Below are positions 8,859 through 20,302 of a stretch of 64,000 bases of DNA, in pieces. Source of the stretch: Takakia lepidozioides (lineage: Eukaryota; Streptophyta; Takakiopsida; Takakiales; Takakiaceae); the NCBI GenBank assembly GCA_030704615.1, contig CM060732.1, forward strand, positions 12,336,001-12,400,000, read 5' to 3'. The notes beneath the pieces are model-generated. The model was not told the DNA's origin. It did not search any database and was given only the letters and a program-made list of their open reading frames with translations. The position numbers and the translations under genes were made by a program. Positions within the stretch are counted from its first letter, which is position 1. Every line of letters begins with the position of its first letter.

Positions 8859-11311
8859 ACAAGGAGGACATCCACAGATTTGTCTCTCATGTAGACCACA
8901 ACAGGTTCTAGAAACAGAATTGTGGATCTTTCATAGCACACTCACACTCACACTCAAAAAATTCCATAGATTTTTAGCAGAGTCCAAAAAACTAAAACCG
9001 GGTCTAGATAGGTAGATTTCCCCTTTCTATAGCTATCCCCCCAAAAACTGAGTCAAACGGAGTCCATTTGACAAAGATATGACCAATTAGGCTCTAAACC
9101 ATTTAAATTAGATCAAAAGGTTTTTTTTTTTTTTTTTTTTTTTTTCAACACCAGAACAAGTCATCTACAAGTTCCCAACACGTCCATGTAGTTCTCACAG
9201 ATTCCCTGAATTTCACCTACATGTGTTTCAAACATACACCACTGAACTGCTCTGCTCCAGCCAAGATCTGTAGCTATGCCGACTCCGGGGCTTTGATCCT
9301 TCGCATCCACACCAGCTAGCACATCCTTCCATGCCACATTTGACGTGCACATGCCTCAGGGAAGCACAATGAACTCCTTTACGAGCTCTTCTTCGCTACA
9401 GAAGAAGCGTATCAGACTCGCTCCACACAAAGCCCCCCAAAAACGCAAGTCCAAGGCACGCCCAATAATGACGACATTGCACCTCCACCGGCGGCAGCTA
9501 CTCCCACAAAGCGGCGAACCCCCCTGCCCACAACGCTCACATCCCATGTGGACTTGATGACGCTCAACATAAGTTCAAAGCGCCAGTCAGATGCCTTCAA
9601 CAGTGAGACAGACAACAGCCATTCCGAAATCAAGAGGTCTCCACCAGCAAGATCAAACCCGTGAAGTAGCAACATCAAGCATACCAGGTCTCCCCCAACT
9701 CTAGCTGGAATACGAAGCGCTCGAACAACAAGCCATTGAATCACAGCTCCCTATCATTGTAGAAGAACGCTTGGGATTTGAGCTTCAAAGCCTGGGTCTC
9801 AGCACCCCTGAAATCTACGACTTGCAGAATTGTCCAAAGGCGTTCCCACATGTCCCACAGCTCTTGTTTCCTGCAACCAGACCAGACGGACGAGAGTGCC
9901 AATTCTACCCTCTCACCCAGTTACCAAAGGGCACAAAAATTGATCCCGTTTCTGGGATTTCGGCAGTCCCCCCGCACATCCTGATACGTCTTGACATCGA
10001 CTTCGTGATGCCCAAAGAACTAGCTCTACTGAGGGCTCACAAGCAATTCTATGAACATCCCACTCGGAACTAGGATGTACTCACCCATCACGGCATACTC
10101 TAAGCACGAGAGCTCAACGTGGATTGGCCTCCTTAAGGTGGAGTTACTTCACCCGGCCACAGGTGGCCTTGCCCTCTTAAAAGGCAACCGCCCATTTGTA
10201 CTAAACATGGCCTCTGGCATGCCCAAGCAAGGGAAGGTCAAAAAGACATTTGACCTCTCAGCGTCCACTGACTACCTCTCATTGTACCTGGCAAGCGAAG
10301 TCCTCCTAGGAACGATCGGCAGCAAGCTTCCCAGGCACCCTGGTGGTGAAGAATCTCAACCCACTGCATCCACAAGCAGAGGCCGAAGCAGCAATTCGCA
10401 AGCTGATGGGCACCGACAACGTTGAAAGCCTGCGTCACACTTCTCCCCTGCTACTCCTTCCTAATCGTCACCATGTCTCCCTTGAACACCACGATCTGCA
10501 CTGCACACTTGATCACCTTGCTGGCACGGAGAGGAAAATCCTGCGTTCATGCAGGAAGCAACAGCCTGCCCTCATGGCTACCGCTCTCCAGTGCATCGTC
10601 CAGCACTGCTTCCAGCCACCTCAGACTGCCATCAAATCACCAAAGTTGCGCATGAGGAAAACTGCCCATGCAAAAAGCGCCCTTGCTCGCAGCAACGTCA
10701 AGTGCGCAACCAGCTTCTCCTCATCTCCGCTGCCCACTGCTTCTTCAATTTCTGCTTTACGTGGGTGCCCTTCCCCTTCAGCTCCAATCCGGAGCTTGCT
10801 GCAGCCTGCAACTTGCTCCTTTCGTGACACCTATTTGCAATTGATGACTGCTACTGGGTCAGTTTCAACTCATCAAATACAACAGGGCTCGTACATTCCA
10901 GACGTTCGAATGAGCTGCTACGTTCCCATTAAGTGCCTGGTATAAAGGCAAGGTAGGCTGAACCAACATAGAAAGCATGTCTGCTCCGAATCCCTCTATG
11001 TCCTCAAATTTATGCTAAAACCATTCCAGCTCCAGTGTAACCTGCACAACGCCCCGACTTCGTGTTCCTATGCGTTGCTGCTGCGGCTGATGAGTTGGCA
11101 AATCACATGAACAAAAATGCCAGAGCCTGCACAATGAAGAAAGTTGAACAAAGTCTGGAACTCTACTGTTGATGATGCACTTGACATCTTTCTAACTAAA
11201 GATTACCTGAACACAGATAATCATTTCTCTCACTTTCAAAACAAAAACCACAAGTGCTAAAACTAAACTCACCTCTGGCACTCACAGATGCAAGCTCATC
11301 TCTCTCGAGTG
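8859..11311. other. 5' leader of copy G1 with plus-strand open frames
   Basis: About 2.4 kb between ORF1 and the 5' terminal repeat. 8859-9120 and parts of 9240-9300 match the complete copy, as does 10371-10445 (a near-identical 75-90 bp block at 30952-31037). The rest differs between copies. On the plus strand, antisense to the element, two frames read 9771-10073 and 10051-10425 and look protein-like (hydrophobic and charged residues well mixed) but match nothing I recognise. A 25-T run is at 9121-9145. No primer-binding site was identified. Confidence 0.45.
9771..10425 (+). pseudogene. Antisense open frames in G1 leader, unknown
   Basis: Two overlapping frames (9771-10073, 100 aa, and 10051-10425, 124 aa) would form one protein after a single frame change near 10055-10070. 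I do not recognise the product. The upstream stretch 9370-9660 also reads protein-like with lysine/serine/proline-rich content (SKRQSDAFNSE, SEIKRSPPARSN). Antisense frames are known in some plant Gypsy elements, but usually near the 3' end. Confidence 0.25.
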
Positions 11312-11661
11312 ATTAGAAACTAGATTCACACTGTTGATACAGAAACACTCAATACAACACAATCACTCATTAAAACTAAGAGTCGAGCCAGGGGCACCCC
11401 AAGCTATGGGGACTCCACCCCACAACATCCTATTCTCCCTTCATAAGCACACTCAGATTCTAAGCAGTGAAAGAGCTCGGTCGTGCAGGCTCAACTCGAG
11501 AGGGATGAGCCGCACGACTGACGAGCTTGTGAAGATAAGATGGTTCAGGTGTCAAGCTAAACTTGACACCTGACTTAACACTTGAACTAATTCCAAGTGT
11601 TAAATACAAATAACTAGATTTATTCTAGTTAGTTTCACACTGTGTTTAGTTTAACTTGACA
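11312..11661 (-). repeat. 5' terminal repeat (block A) of copy G1
   Basis: About 350 bp clearly homologous to 31855-32203 and 19851-20200. Shared landmarks on the plus strand are GAGCCAGGGGCACC, GGGGACTCCACCCCACAAC, GGCTCAACTCGAGAG and the end TAACTTGACA. On the element strand it starts TGTCAAGTTA. Downstream it flows into the same CACTCGAGAGAGATGA leader as the complete copy, not into the 89 bp block found at the 3' end. Confidence 0.85.
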
Positions 11662-11691
11662 GTTGTAGCACGCTATAATTTAGTAGTGAAT

Positions 11692-13205
11692 TCACTTGGT
11701 CTTAGAAGTCGGTGCCCTGTTGCTATGGTAAGTTGGGTGAGGGTAGTAATGTGGCGTTCTTTGAAGTAAGTAAGGATGAAAGTTTTTTGTTTTGGGTGGA
11801 AGAGTTCGAGTCGTGATAGAGAAGGACTTGCGACCCATGCGTGTTCCAGTGGTGAAGAGGTGTTGTGGTAGCATGGTGTCCGTTTGTATCCTTATTTTCA
11901 TGTGGCGGAGGATGAGTAGTGTACGCGCAGTGGGGGAGTGTAGGCAAGCTTGTGGGTGTAAGGATGACAATGAGTGAAGATCGTTGTATTTTTGGGCAAA
12001 GAATATGAGGAGCCCCTGATAGATGATACCGAGGCGCCCAGGGTCATTTAACGCTTCTTTCAACTGTGTACCTAATGTGCGGGCGTACGAAATAATTAAT
12101 GGGCTTGAGCCAATTCCATAGCTATCGGTTGGGAGTTGTGTTAAGGCATTGGGGGTGCTGACTGGTAAACCACATACGCGTTTGGTAAGATAAATGATTT
12201 TTTTGTCGAGTTTTTTGATATCTGGTAGGGGGAAGGGTGCAGCGTGGAATGCATATTGAATTTGGGTTTGTAAAACTGATTGAATAATTTATAGCTTGGG
12301 ACGAATGGCAATTGGGGATTTGAGTAGGGCCAAGCTTTTGTCAGCAAGTTTGGATGTTGTAGATTCTTTCTGTATGTGCCAAGTGAGAGAAGGCACTAAT
12401 TGAATTCCTAGATAAGTGTATGGCTCATCCGACCCTAGGAATGGGAAGGATTTGTTTTGGTAATGGACATATAGTTTATAGTGTGAGGCGATGGAGGTTT
12501 TAGTGAGTCGACTGTGGTGTCTGGCGGCTGTGATAGCACATTTGTGTAAGCTTAGTTCCATGCCTGACCAATGATTGAATCTAAATAATTTGGAGACTTG
12601 TCTGTTTAGATATTGCGGTTTATATTGTGCGAGAATAGCGAGGTCGTCTGCATATACTGCGGTGGATATATCGCTTGAGGAGGTTTTGTACCGATAACCG
12701 AGCTTGCCGCGGGCCAGCCATCTGAGTAGGGGTTCCAAGAATACAATGAAGAGATAAGGGCTTAAGGTGTCTCCTTGGAGAGTGCCTCGTAATATTGGAA
12801 TAGGTGGGGTGGAGCCATAATATGCTCCAGAGTACTCTGTTGTGCTATTTGTGTAGATGTTACCTATGAGTTGGATGGCATCAATGGGGTATCCAAGATC
12901 AGCCATAATAGAGAGTAGTCTTGCGTGATCTAGAGAGCCAAAGGCGTTTTTAAAATCGACATATAGAAGATATATATCTTGCTTAGTGAGTTTGGCGTCT
13001 TCAAGGGCAGATAGTACATATTGTATTTGTCGGGTTGTGTTGCGCGTAGCTTGGAATCCTTCTTGGGGGTCACTTAGAATGCGGTGTTGTTCGCCATAGT
13101 TGGACAATATGGTGGTTAATGTGCTGGTAAATAGTTTGTATATGGTATTGGCTAGAGCTATAGGTCTGTAGTTGCTAAGATCCGTTGGGTCACACTAGCA
13201 CATGT
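11692..13205 (-). pseudogene. LINE reverse transcriptase remnant
   Basis: The minus-strand frame opens at about 13205 with DLSNYRPIALANTIYK, the conserved start of non-LTR RT. It runs through QEGFQATRNT, LYVDFKNAFGSLDH, a GTLQGDTLSPYLF block and the YADD active site (near 12650) to the stop at 12289. A C-terminal continuation lies in other frames down to 11692. The endonuclease is absent upstream. One or more frameshifts (around 12280 and 12065) kill it. It abuts the outer end of G1, so G1 may have inserted into or beside this LINE. Confidence 0.8.
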
Positions 13206-13299
13206 CTGTTTCCTGGTCTCAGTCTTTGTGACTTGTGCAGGGGAGTTCCAGTATAGCAGAAGTCGGTCCCACAGATCCTTTTCACAATTGAAGGGCTTG

Positions 13300-13990
13300 T
13301 TACTTCTTCCAAATGTTCTTCAAACGTCCATGCTCGGTTTTTATGAATTTGTTAGATGCCTTCAAAAGAAAATCTTTGCTAATAGACATTAGACTGTACT
13401 CATACAAAGAGTCCAAGGCATCTAGAATTGTCGTGATGGCAGATGCATCTTGTCCCTCTATATCTTGGATACTTGGATCCAAATACCGAATACTCAAACC
13501 ACGCAAGTCATGATGCCAATGGTCCTTACCTTTTGCAGAATGCATCAATTTCTCCTTGAGCATTCACTTGCACCTGTAAAACAAATAGCAGCAGTGATGA
13601 AGCAGCCCATACAAAAAACCCTACATGGAGAAACCATACATACAAACAACCCAAATACAAAAAACCCTACATACCTTATGTTGCTTCTTCCCTTCTGCCA
13701 CCCTTGCCACAACAGTAGCTTCCCAATTTCAATTGGAAGCACGTCATTGTCGCTTCAAATGTGTAGCACGAGCACTCGGATCATCTGAAGACTCCACAGG
13801 CTCCTCAATACCTACATTGACTGCACCTTGTCATTGGGGGGGAGGGCCATATAAGCCGCTGGACCCTCCCCATTGTGGATTGCCTTGCTGGTTCGGCTGC
13901 CATTGCCATGACCCTCCCGGAGGTCCCCACTGTGGTGGTGGAGGTCCCCACTGCTGCCCCACACTCTTATGTACTTACACCATATTACTT
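13300..13990 (-). pseudogene. Decayed gene with one recognisable intron, unknown
   Basis: An 87-codon minus-strand frame (13300-13563; HHDLRGLSIRYLDPSIQD core) can be joined to an upstream coding-like segment (about 13677-13990) through a normal-looking intron. The donor is AAG/GTATGTAG near 13676 and the acceptor is TTTTACAG near 13577. The upstream part is rich in Q, P, G and W (repeated QWGPP) and contains in-frame stops. A Myb-like protein of a PIF/Harbinger transposon is one possible origin (W-rich, RRKQHK), but the match is weak. Confidence 0.3.
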
Positions 13991-14317
13991 GCTTCATGTA
14001 TTTTTCCAACAACCAACCAAAATATTTCACATGTGTGGACTATGTTGAAACACATCCTCGGGAAAAAAACATGTTTATTCGAGGTGCACGGGGATAGACC
14101 TGCGGAAACCACCAAACCCTCGAGTCACTTGTGAGTACTCAAGATGAAGAACAGTGCTAGAGAGTTTGAGAGCGGTGTTGTCAACGGAGGATTAAGCATA
14201 GGAAAACATTGTATTTCACGTCTGCTCGACAGAGGATGAGAGCAAGAGACAAGCCACTTTTGAAAGGTTGTCTTCTTCTTCATTGTAAGTTTCACTCACT
14301 ATTTCGTTGAAGAAAAC

Positions 14318-14617
14318 GTGGACAAGCACAGCCTGCACGTTATATTGCTGGCAATATATGAAAATGGGTTGGTTGCAGATTGTATGGCTGAGGAGAACAG
14401 GGGAAAGCTGCTTACTAATGATTCCGTGGTGAAGGGGTTGGAGAAAGCATGTACACTTCAAGACTTGTCGGCCAAGAAGGTCGTCACTGGGCAGGTGGAG
14501 TTTCAACTCTGGAGAGGATTCTCCAGATCAAATAGTGGGATTGTTGTTTTCTTACATAACCCGACAACGTTGGAAATCCATGGTTATGAGCAACTTGACT
14601 TACCTAACACTATATGA
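14318..14617 (+). CDS. Short protein-like frame, unknown
   Basis: 99 codons with balanced amino-acid use (ENRGKLLTNDSVVKGLEKA, VEFQLWRGFSRSNSG). A possible splice acceptor or frame change lies just upstream. I do not recognise it. It could be the last exon of a decayed host gene; no partner exon was found. Confidence 0.25.
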   Translation: MDKHSLHVILLAIYENGLVADCMAEENRGKLLTNDSVVKGLEKACTLQDLSAKKVVTGQVEFQLWRGFSRSNSGIVVFLHNPTTLEIHGYEQLDLPNTI

Positions 14618-15240
14618 TTTCCAGTCCAAACCCTTCATTTTCCTAACTCATATGGGATTTGCTTCCAATTGCAGTACAATCTCCGAATTTAGTGGTCGCC
14701 CATTCATAGCATAGTGTCTTGAAAGTAGCTCACAACCATTCATTCAGTGTGCATGAGTCTTGGTGGATGTGGACAAATGAGGAGGATGGCAATAGACCTC
14801 GAACAGATCAAGTGTCTCATTGGGTTTGTTTTTTAGCCTCATGAAAAATGCTTTGAGTTTCTTTTGGTGCAGAAGTGAGCAGTAAAATGTACTGTATTTT
14901 ATCTTGTAATTTTCAGGTCTTGTTTCCTGGAACTTCGTTTCACACGTTGCATGCATGCTCAAAGGTCACAAGCTTCCTACTGCTAGGATTTTTCTACTGC
15001 GCTATTATATTAATCTTGGTCTCATAACAGTTAGTCCCCTACCAAAGGCCAGGTAAGTAGATTGGTCCTTGCACTTCACAATTTGGTTGCCTAAGATGAC
15101 CTTTAGAGTGCTTCATTGTTATTGAAACCGCAGGCTCATATTAGGTGGTGACGAGGGAGCTGAGGAGGGGAGAGAAGTAGCCGAGAAAGAGATTATGGAG
15201 GAGGAAGAGCATCCATCCCTCCATAGAGGAGATGAGGCAT

Positions 15241-15700
15241 TGTTGGCCTCACACACATCATGATCTCCATTGCATCACACAATCAAGTGCCCTACAATGC
15301 CTCACAGAACAAATTTCTTTTACCAGCCCTTGCAATCTTCAACAACCAAATGCAAAATTAATGCTCACTCATCATAGGTGTAAACACTTATCCCTCTCTC
15401 GAGTGACAATATCTCAGAATCCATAAATAGAATTCATCACTCATAAACAAGGGTGAGCCTAGGGGACCCCGAGCCATGGAGAATCCACCTCTTTAGGACC
15501 TACCCTCACTCCATACATACTCACACACATGAGATAAAGAGAGGGCTCAACTAGCCTCACGATCACCTTGCATAAGCAAAATCTCCCAGGTGCCCAAAAA
15601 CTCTTGACCCCTGTGGTACTTGGGCCACATCCCAAGTGTCAATATATAGAAGCTAATTATTTCCTAGCTAGTTTCACACTAATACTTGAATAACTTTACA
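15241..15700 (-). repeat. LTR relic related to the G1/G2 terminal repeats
   Basis: The plus strand shows the family landmarks in order: CTCTCGAGTGA, GAGCCTAGGGGACCCC, CCATGGAGAATCCACC, GGCTCAACTAGCCTC, CCTAGCTAGTTTCACACTA and the end TAACTTTACA. It is more diverged than the G1/G2 copies. The left boundary is approximate and no TSD was found. Confidence 0.65.
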
Positions 15701-17226
15701 GAGTATGTGCCAGACCTAGTCATATCACCTTGAGAGGTCCCACTCATTAGCCCAATTCATGAATCAGTTTCCATTGTACGTGTCATACATCTAGGTTGAT
15801 TTTGTACGTAGGCCTGATTTGTTTTATGTAGGTCTCAAAAGATATTTATGATTGATAAAAATATTCAGTTATAACTCGAGAATTAGAACCGGCGGATTTC
15901 TAACATGTTATCAACTTTTTGAAAATACGTAACTGGTTGTATAACCAAATTATAATAGAAAAGGTAAACGGATTTACAAAATCGGCCCAAAAACATGACA
16001 TTCTTAACCGCAACCGACAGGTTATTAGAAAGTTCATAAATGGAAGTAACAAGCCTAAAATTTTCTTTAAGTATAGATTTCCAATAAAGGTGTAAGTATC
16101 TGTAATGATACTTTTTCTTCCGCTGGAGTGCGATTCTCTCTAAAGGGATAGACAGAGCCATCTCCCCAGAATTTGTTTTTTAAAATTCGAAAAATAGCAC
16201 GAGTGGCTACAGAGTTTTGCAAACATTAGGCATATATTCTGTTCATCCATTCAAATTAGGACAGAATCATCCACATCCATACTTTCATCCATTCATATCA
16301 TCCATATTTGGCAAATTCATCCATAATTTTTATTTTTTTTGGAGAAATTTGGCGATTTCATCCATGAAAAAATATGGAATTTGCTACAGAATATTCTTTT
16401 CTATTTTTTGAGGTCGCCAAAAAAAAAAACTGGTTGCCAAAATTCGCCAAACCCCCCCCCCCACAACAAAAAAGAAGGAAAAAGAAAAAGAAAAAAACCA
16501 CCTGCCCAACACGAGCGTCCACTCAACTTTGGATATTGTTACTTTCTAGTTTTTGTCCATTTGAATTCAAGTTGTATTTTCAGTTTTGGGGTAAGGATGG
16601 GGCACCCAAAATAATAAAATATGCATCTAATCTATTTATTTGATGTCCAGTGTTAGTAGATACATCTCATCGTATTGTTGTGACGAGTTTCCAAAACCCT
16701 CTACATTTTAAAGGCTCGAAGGAAAGCTAAGCTTGACAATCCTCACAAACACAATTATTATTTTTGGTTTTTTTTTTTTTTTTTTGAGAAGAGGGCTTAG
16801 CCTCAGAACTTTATTTGAATCATTTGAAGGGAGTATTCTTTAAGTCAATAATCATTATTTGTCCATCCTCCAAATGTGGGCTTTTGGCTCCTGTTAGTAC
16901 CATGATTTGGTATTCTTCTTGATGTTTACAAGGATTTGGTATTCTTCCTAATGTTTACAAGGTTCTTGGAAGAGTCAGCTTGCAGGTCTTAGCAGGCCGT
17001 GTTTCAATCTCTCCCTGCTCAGCTGCACCTTGGTGGTTCTCACAGACCAATCCGACATTACCTGACTACAGATAAACAACACATACAAGAGGTCATTTTG
17101 GGTTGATGGTCGGTCAAATCCTCCATGGGTCAATGACAATGTGGCGAGGGCACGTTTCAGCCTGTTTTGCCATCTCATCAGACTTGGCCCTGAGATGCAT
17201 GTTGAATTCTGCATGGGTGATAAGTA
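15701..17226. other. AT-rich intergenic DNA
   Basis: No gene supported. It contains homopolymer and A/C-rich runs (16420-16500) and a T run at 16766-16784. A 92-codon minus-strand frame at 15883-16161 is open by chance or old; I see no family features in it. Confidence 0.5.
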
Positions 17227-17490
17227 GGGTTGGGTGTTTGCTGGAACAATTGTAGGCTGTCATTGTCAGCCGCTAGCAGCAAGGGAAGGATGTATGCATG
17301 ATTTGTGCAGAGCTTGGATAGCTGCGGGAGCAGGGGTAGAGTCTGGTCGGTCCAGATTCATCCAAGAGGGCGGGACTTCAAGCTCACGATTACCTATAAT
17401 TCCCTGTGGATTAATAGCTGCAAGAAACCTGCATGGGTAGATGGTCAACTGGATGCCGCAGCAACAACGGCACAATTGATAAAATCAGGC
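17227..17490 (+). repeat. Direct repeat unit 1 of a local duplication
   Basis: About 264 bp, roughly 85% identical to 17804-18056 (shared AGGATGTATGCATGATTTGTG, TTCATCCAAGAGGG, GATAAAATCAGGCA). A second, weaker pair (17155-17225 and 17515-17590, both around ATGAATTCTGCA) suggests the whole about 575 bp interval was tandemly duplicated. Confidence 0.8.
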
Positions 17491-17803
17491 ACTGCTAATG
17501 AAGGCACCTTCTTCAACACATTTTCACCCTGTTTTTCCCTCTTATCAGAATTGGCCCTAAATTTTCATTATGAATTCTGCAAATTAGCTGGTTGAGTGAA
17601 CCTTTGATAGTTTGGAGTGACTTTGACATGGTACCGCCAATGTGACAACAGGGAAGTATCCAAACATAGGTAACAGCTGAGACGAGAAGATGTGGAATGA
17701 ATACTTTTTTGACCCCAGTCCATGGTGGGACAATCGAGGCAAAAAGATGAATGCCTGTTGGATTACAGAGAGTAGCAGATGCAATTGACCATAGTGATAA
17801 GTT

Positions 17804-18056
17804 GAGTTGGGTGCTTCCTAGAACAAATCTAGGCTGTCATTGTCAGGTGCTAGCAGTAAGGCAAGGATGTATGCATGATTTGTGCAGCTGAAGGAGCAGG
17901 GATAGAGTCTGGGTCCAGATTCATCCAAGAGGGCTGGACTTCAAGCTCCAGATTACCTATGATTCCATGTGGATCAATAGCTACAAGAAACCTGCTGCAT
18001 GGGTAGATGGTCAACTAAAGGTAGCAGCTGCAGCGGCACAGTTGATAAAATCAGGC
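17804..18056 (+). repeat. Direct repeat unit 2 of a local duplication
   Basis: Partner of 17227-17490. It ends exactly where recognisable PPR-pseudogene sequence begins. Confidence 0.8.
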
Positions 18057-18059
18057 ACC

Positions 18060-18440
18060 TCAACCATGACCACAACTTTTGAAAGATGATCAAGAGAGGT
18101 GGCTGAACGAGATGTGGTGTTTTGGAGTGCCATGATTGCAAGGTATGTGCCGCATGGGTATGGGATTAAGGCTTTGGAAACCTAGGAGCAAATGATGTGG
18201 GAAGGGATGAAGCAAGACCAGGTCATATTCATTTGTGTTTGTAATATGTAGCAGCCCTGGGAAGGGGCGAAGAGGTTCATGGTGACATTATCAAAGCTGG
18301 AATTGTACCAGATGTCATTCTGAACATTCCCCTGGTGTACATCTACATCAAATGTGAGCGTGGCAGCCCTGGCCAAAGAAGAACATGAAGAGGGCTTACA
18401 ATTTCATTCACCCGGGCGTAGACATTGCTGGCAATGAGAA
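18060..18440 (+). pseudogene. PPR pseudogene fragment
   Basis: Broken plus-strand frames read PPR-like segments: DVVFWSAMIARYV, EQMMWEGMKQDQVIF, then KAGIVPDVILNIPLVY in another frame. These match the motif order of the two DYW-PPR genes at 38.5-45.2 kb (DVVSWNAMIAGYA, KAGIVPDTILGNVLVDMY). Stops and frameshifts are frequent. It covers about two PPR repeats. Confidence 0.7.
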
Positions 18441-19190
18441 GAAGGCAGCAAAGCAGTTCAGTGTTCCTAGCATGCATGCAGAGACGCCGTGTAGAAGTTA
18501 GGCTCAGACTTTTATCATGGCTGGATTTTGTTGACAGTGTTCCAGCACTTAACTCTCTGGGATTCTATTTTATTTTGTGGAGCTTGAATCCCCAATGGTA
18601 CTTCTTTCACTACACTAGTGGTATGTGTTCCTCTAGTCATGTTCATAATCACTTGCACATCATTGTAATAGTGGTATAATTTAAAACTGTGGGAGTAGCC
18701 AAATGCACACAATTGCCTACATTACCACTCGTATAGTGGTATAAGTAGTCACATATATATTACTGTATTAGTGGTATGAATTCCTCCAGTGGTATTCCTA
18801 ATCACTTACACACCACTCTGTTAGTAATCACTCCAATCCATAGTTCCCACTCAGAGAGACACCATGGATGACTCAAACAGCTTACACACCACTCTGTGGG
18901 TAATCATTCCAATGACCTGCTGAGAGACATCATCCACTCACATAACCACTCTGTGAGTGATATTGTATATTCTCAGTTTTCATAGAATGACTCTATGAGT
19001 CATTTTGTGATCACTCAACAAGTGGTTTCGGAAGTCATTGAATTTTTCACTCCATCCATTTCGTAGCACTGACACACGACACGTGTCCATGCACGTGCAC
19101 CACTCAGGGATATCTCTAGCGAGATAGACATGCACTGCTCAGGGATATTTTTAGCAGGACCGCCTCATGTATATAGTGTGTTGCTTTATC
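18441..19190. other. Intergenic stretch with short inverted motifs
   Basis: No gene seen. It contains repeated AGTGGTAT/ACACCACTCTGT words and a perfect hairpin AATGACTC-TAT-GAGTCATT at 18987-19005. Confidence 0.5.
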
Positions 19191-19268
19191 AATGAAAGTA
19201 CGTGCCTTCGTCTCCAAACCTTTCTACTTGTCTAGCACCCTCTCTAGCCTCTGCTCAAGCTCCTCACC

Positions 19269-19765
19269 ATGGGGGACTCTGAAAGCTCACAGTTTCTTTC
19301 TAGCTCACCAAGTACAAACCTTGCCTGGTAATAACACAAGGAAGGCAAAAGCAATGTCTCATCCTCGACGATTTGATCTTCGCCCCCTCTCCCCCCATCC
19401 TTGTCAAGGACTCCTGGACCAGAAGCTGGCTGACTGCTAGCAATTTGAGCGCAACGAAGATTCTCTTATAGCTTTCACAGAGATGGACACAAAGAGGGGG
19501 GTTTAGCAATAGTCCAAGAGGCCATGAACCGTGATTATCCTCTTATTCCAATGGACATTCCAAGCCTTAACAAGAGGGTCTCAAGCATGGAAGAAAGCGG
19601 CATCCTAATCCACTTTCCAGGAAAGAAGGTTGACAGAGGCTACGTCCAAGACTGGGCGATTAGATACCTTGGTGGACCAGGTGAGTTGAGGCAACCTTTT
19701 TGCCATGCCAAAGGGCGAGGTTTCAACTCCATTGTCTTTGAGTCTCCAAAGGCAGCGGCCAAGGC
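19269..19765 (+). pseudogene. LINE ORF1 (gag-like), 5' part, interrupted
   Basis: ATG at 19269 opens a decayed frame. From 19524 a clean frame reads a nucleic-acid-binding ORF1 typical of plant LINEs (DUF4283-like; FPGKKVDRGYVQDWAI, FCHAKGRGFNSIVFE, SPKAAAKA). At 19765 it is cut by the G2 element. Removing G2 and one AGGC copy lets the frame continue at 32208 as KFNPHLNGLNV, so this was one ORF before insertion. Confidence 0.7.
19762..19765 (+). repeat. G2 target-site duplication, left (AGGC)
   Basis: AGGC precedes the element and is repeated at 32204-32207. A fifth base (A) also matches but coincides with the element's own last base on the right. The LINE reading frame is restored when one copy is removed. 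Confidence 0.85.
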
Positions 19766-19852
19766 TGTCGTGCGCATACATATCGCTACACAACTACATC
19801 GCTGTCCAAACCACACCACACATATATGCACAATAAAGTAGTCTACCACAAT
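19766..19852 (-). repeat. 3' terminal block B2 of G2
   Basis: On the element strand it runs TGTGGTAGACTAC to GCGCACGACA and is the true 3' end next to the AGGC duplication. With two extra bases it is an 89 bp block identical to 20201-20289. The same block ends the solo LTR at 55853. Confidence 0.85.
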
Positions 19853-20200
19853 AGAAAGCTAGGAACACACTGTTCACACAAGAAACATGAAATCCATCGC
19901 TATCACTCTTTATAATAGTAGTCGAGCCAGGGGCACCCCAAGCTATGGGGACTCCACCCCACAACAACCTACACTCCCATCATGAGTACACTCAGATCTA
20001 AACGCATGCAGGAGCTCGGTCGCGCAGGCTCAACTCGAGAGAGATGAGCTGCGCGACTGCCGCTCTCGTGAAGATAAGACGGACCAGGTGTCAAACTAAA
20101 CTTGACACCTGATTTAACACTTGACCTAAATCCCAAGTGTTAAATACAAATAACTAGTTTTATGCTAGCTGTTTTCACACTGTGCTTATTTAACTTGACA
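19851..20200 (-). repeat. 3' terminal block A2 of G2
   Basis: 350 bp, TGTCAAGTTA start on the element strand. Identical to 31855-32203 except one extra C in the run at about 20128. A2 and B2 together (19766-20200, 435 bp) have LTR-like ends TGTC...GACA. Confidence 0.9.
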
Positions 20201-20289
20201 GCTGTCGTGCGCATACATATCGCTACACAACTACATCGCTGTCCAAACCACACCACACATATATGCACAATAAAGTAGTCTACCACAAT
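20201..20289 (-). repeat. 3' internal block B1 of G2
   Basis: 89 bp, base-for-base identical to 19764-19852. It lies between the polypurine tract and A2 and begins TGTGG right after that tract. Confidence 0.9.
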
Positions 20290-20302
20290 CGCCCCCCTAG
20301 CT
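20288..20302 (-). promoter_or_regulatory. Polypurine tract of G2
   Basis: AGCTAGGGGGGCGAT on the element strand, ending at the TGTGG of block B1. It is the only purine run near the 3' end, so plus-strand priming would start the 3' repeat at B1, not at A2. Confidence 0.65.

Larger units (their letters stand above)
1..11661 (-). mobile_element. Gypsy-like methyltransferase retrotransposon, copy G1 (partial, nested)
   Basis: Minus-strand Ty3/Gypsy-like element. Read from its 5' end (high coordinates) it shows a terminal repeat (11312-11661), a long leader with plus-strand open frames, ORF1, Gag, protease, cytosine methyltransferase and the start of reverse transcriptase, which runs off the left window edge. 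It is collinear with the complete copy at 19766-32203, which is how the parts were assigned. It is a dead copy: ORF1 has a nonsense codon, Gag has frameshifts, a 313 bp insertion sits between protease and methyltransferase, and about 1 kb is missing between methyltransferase motif VI and the RT start. A Copia element later inserted in the opposite orientation at 694-3935. Confidence 0.85.

Noticed and set aside
15883-16161. Organelle-derived or host gene of 92 codons
   Set aside because: No recognisable family, no neighbours and AT-rich context; cannot be told from a chance frame.
19764-20289. 89 bp repeats as a target-site duplication of a solo LTR
   Set aside because: Retroviral-type integrases duplicate 4-6 bp; the true target duplication is AGGC outside the whole block.
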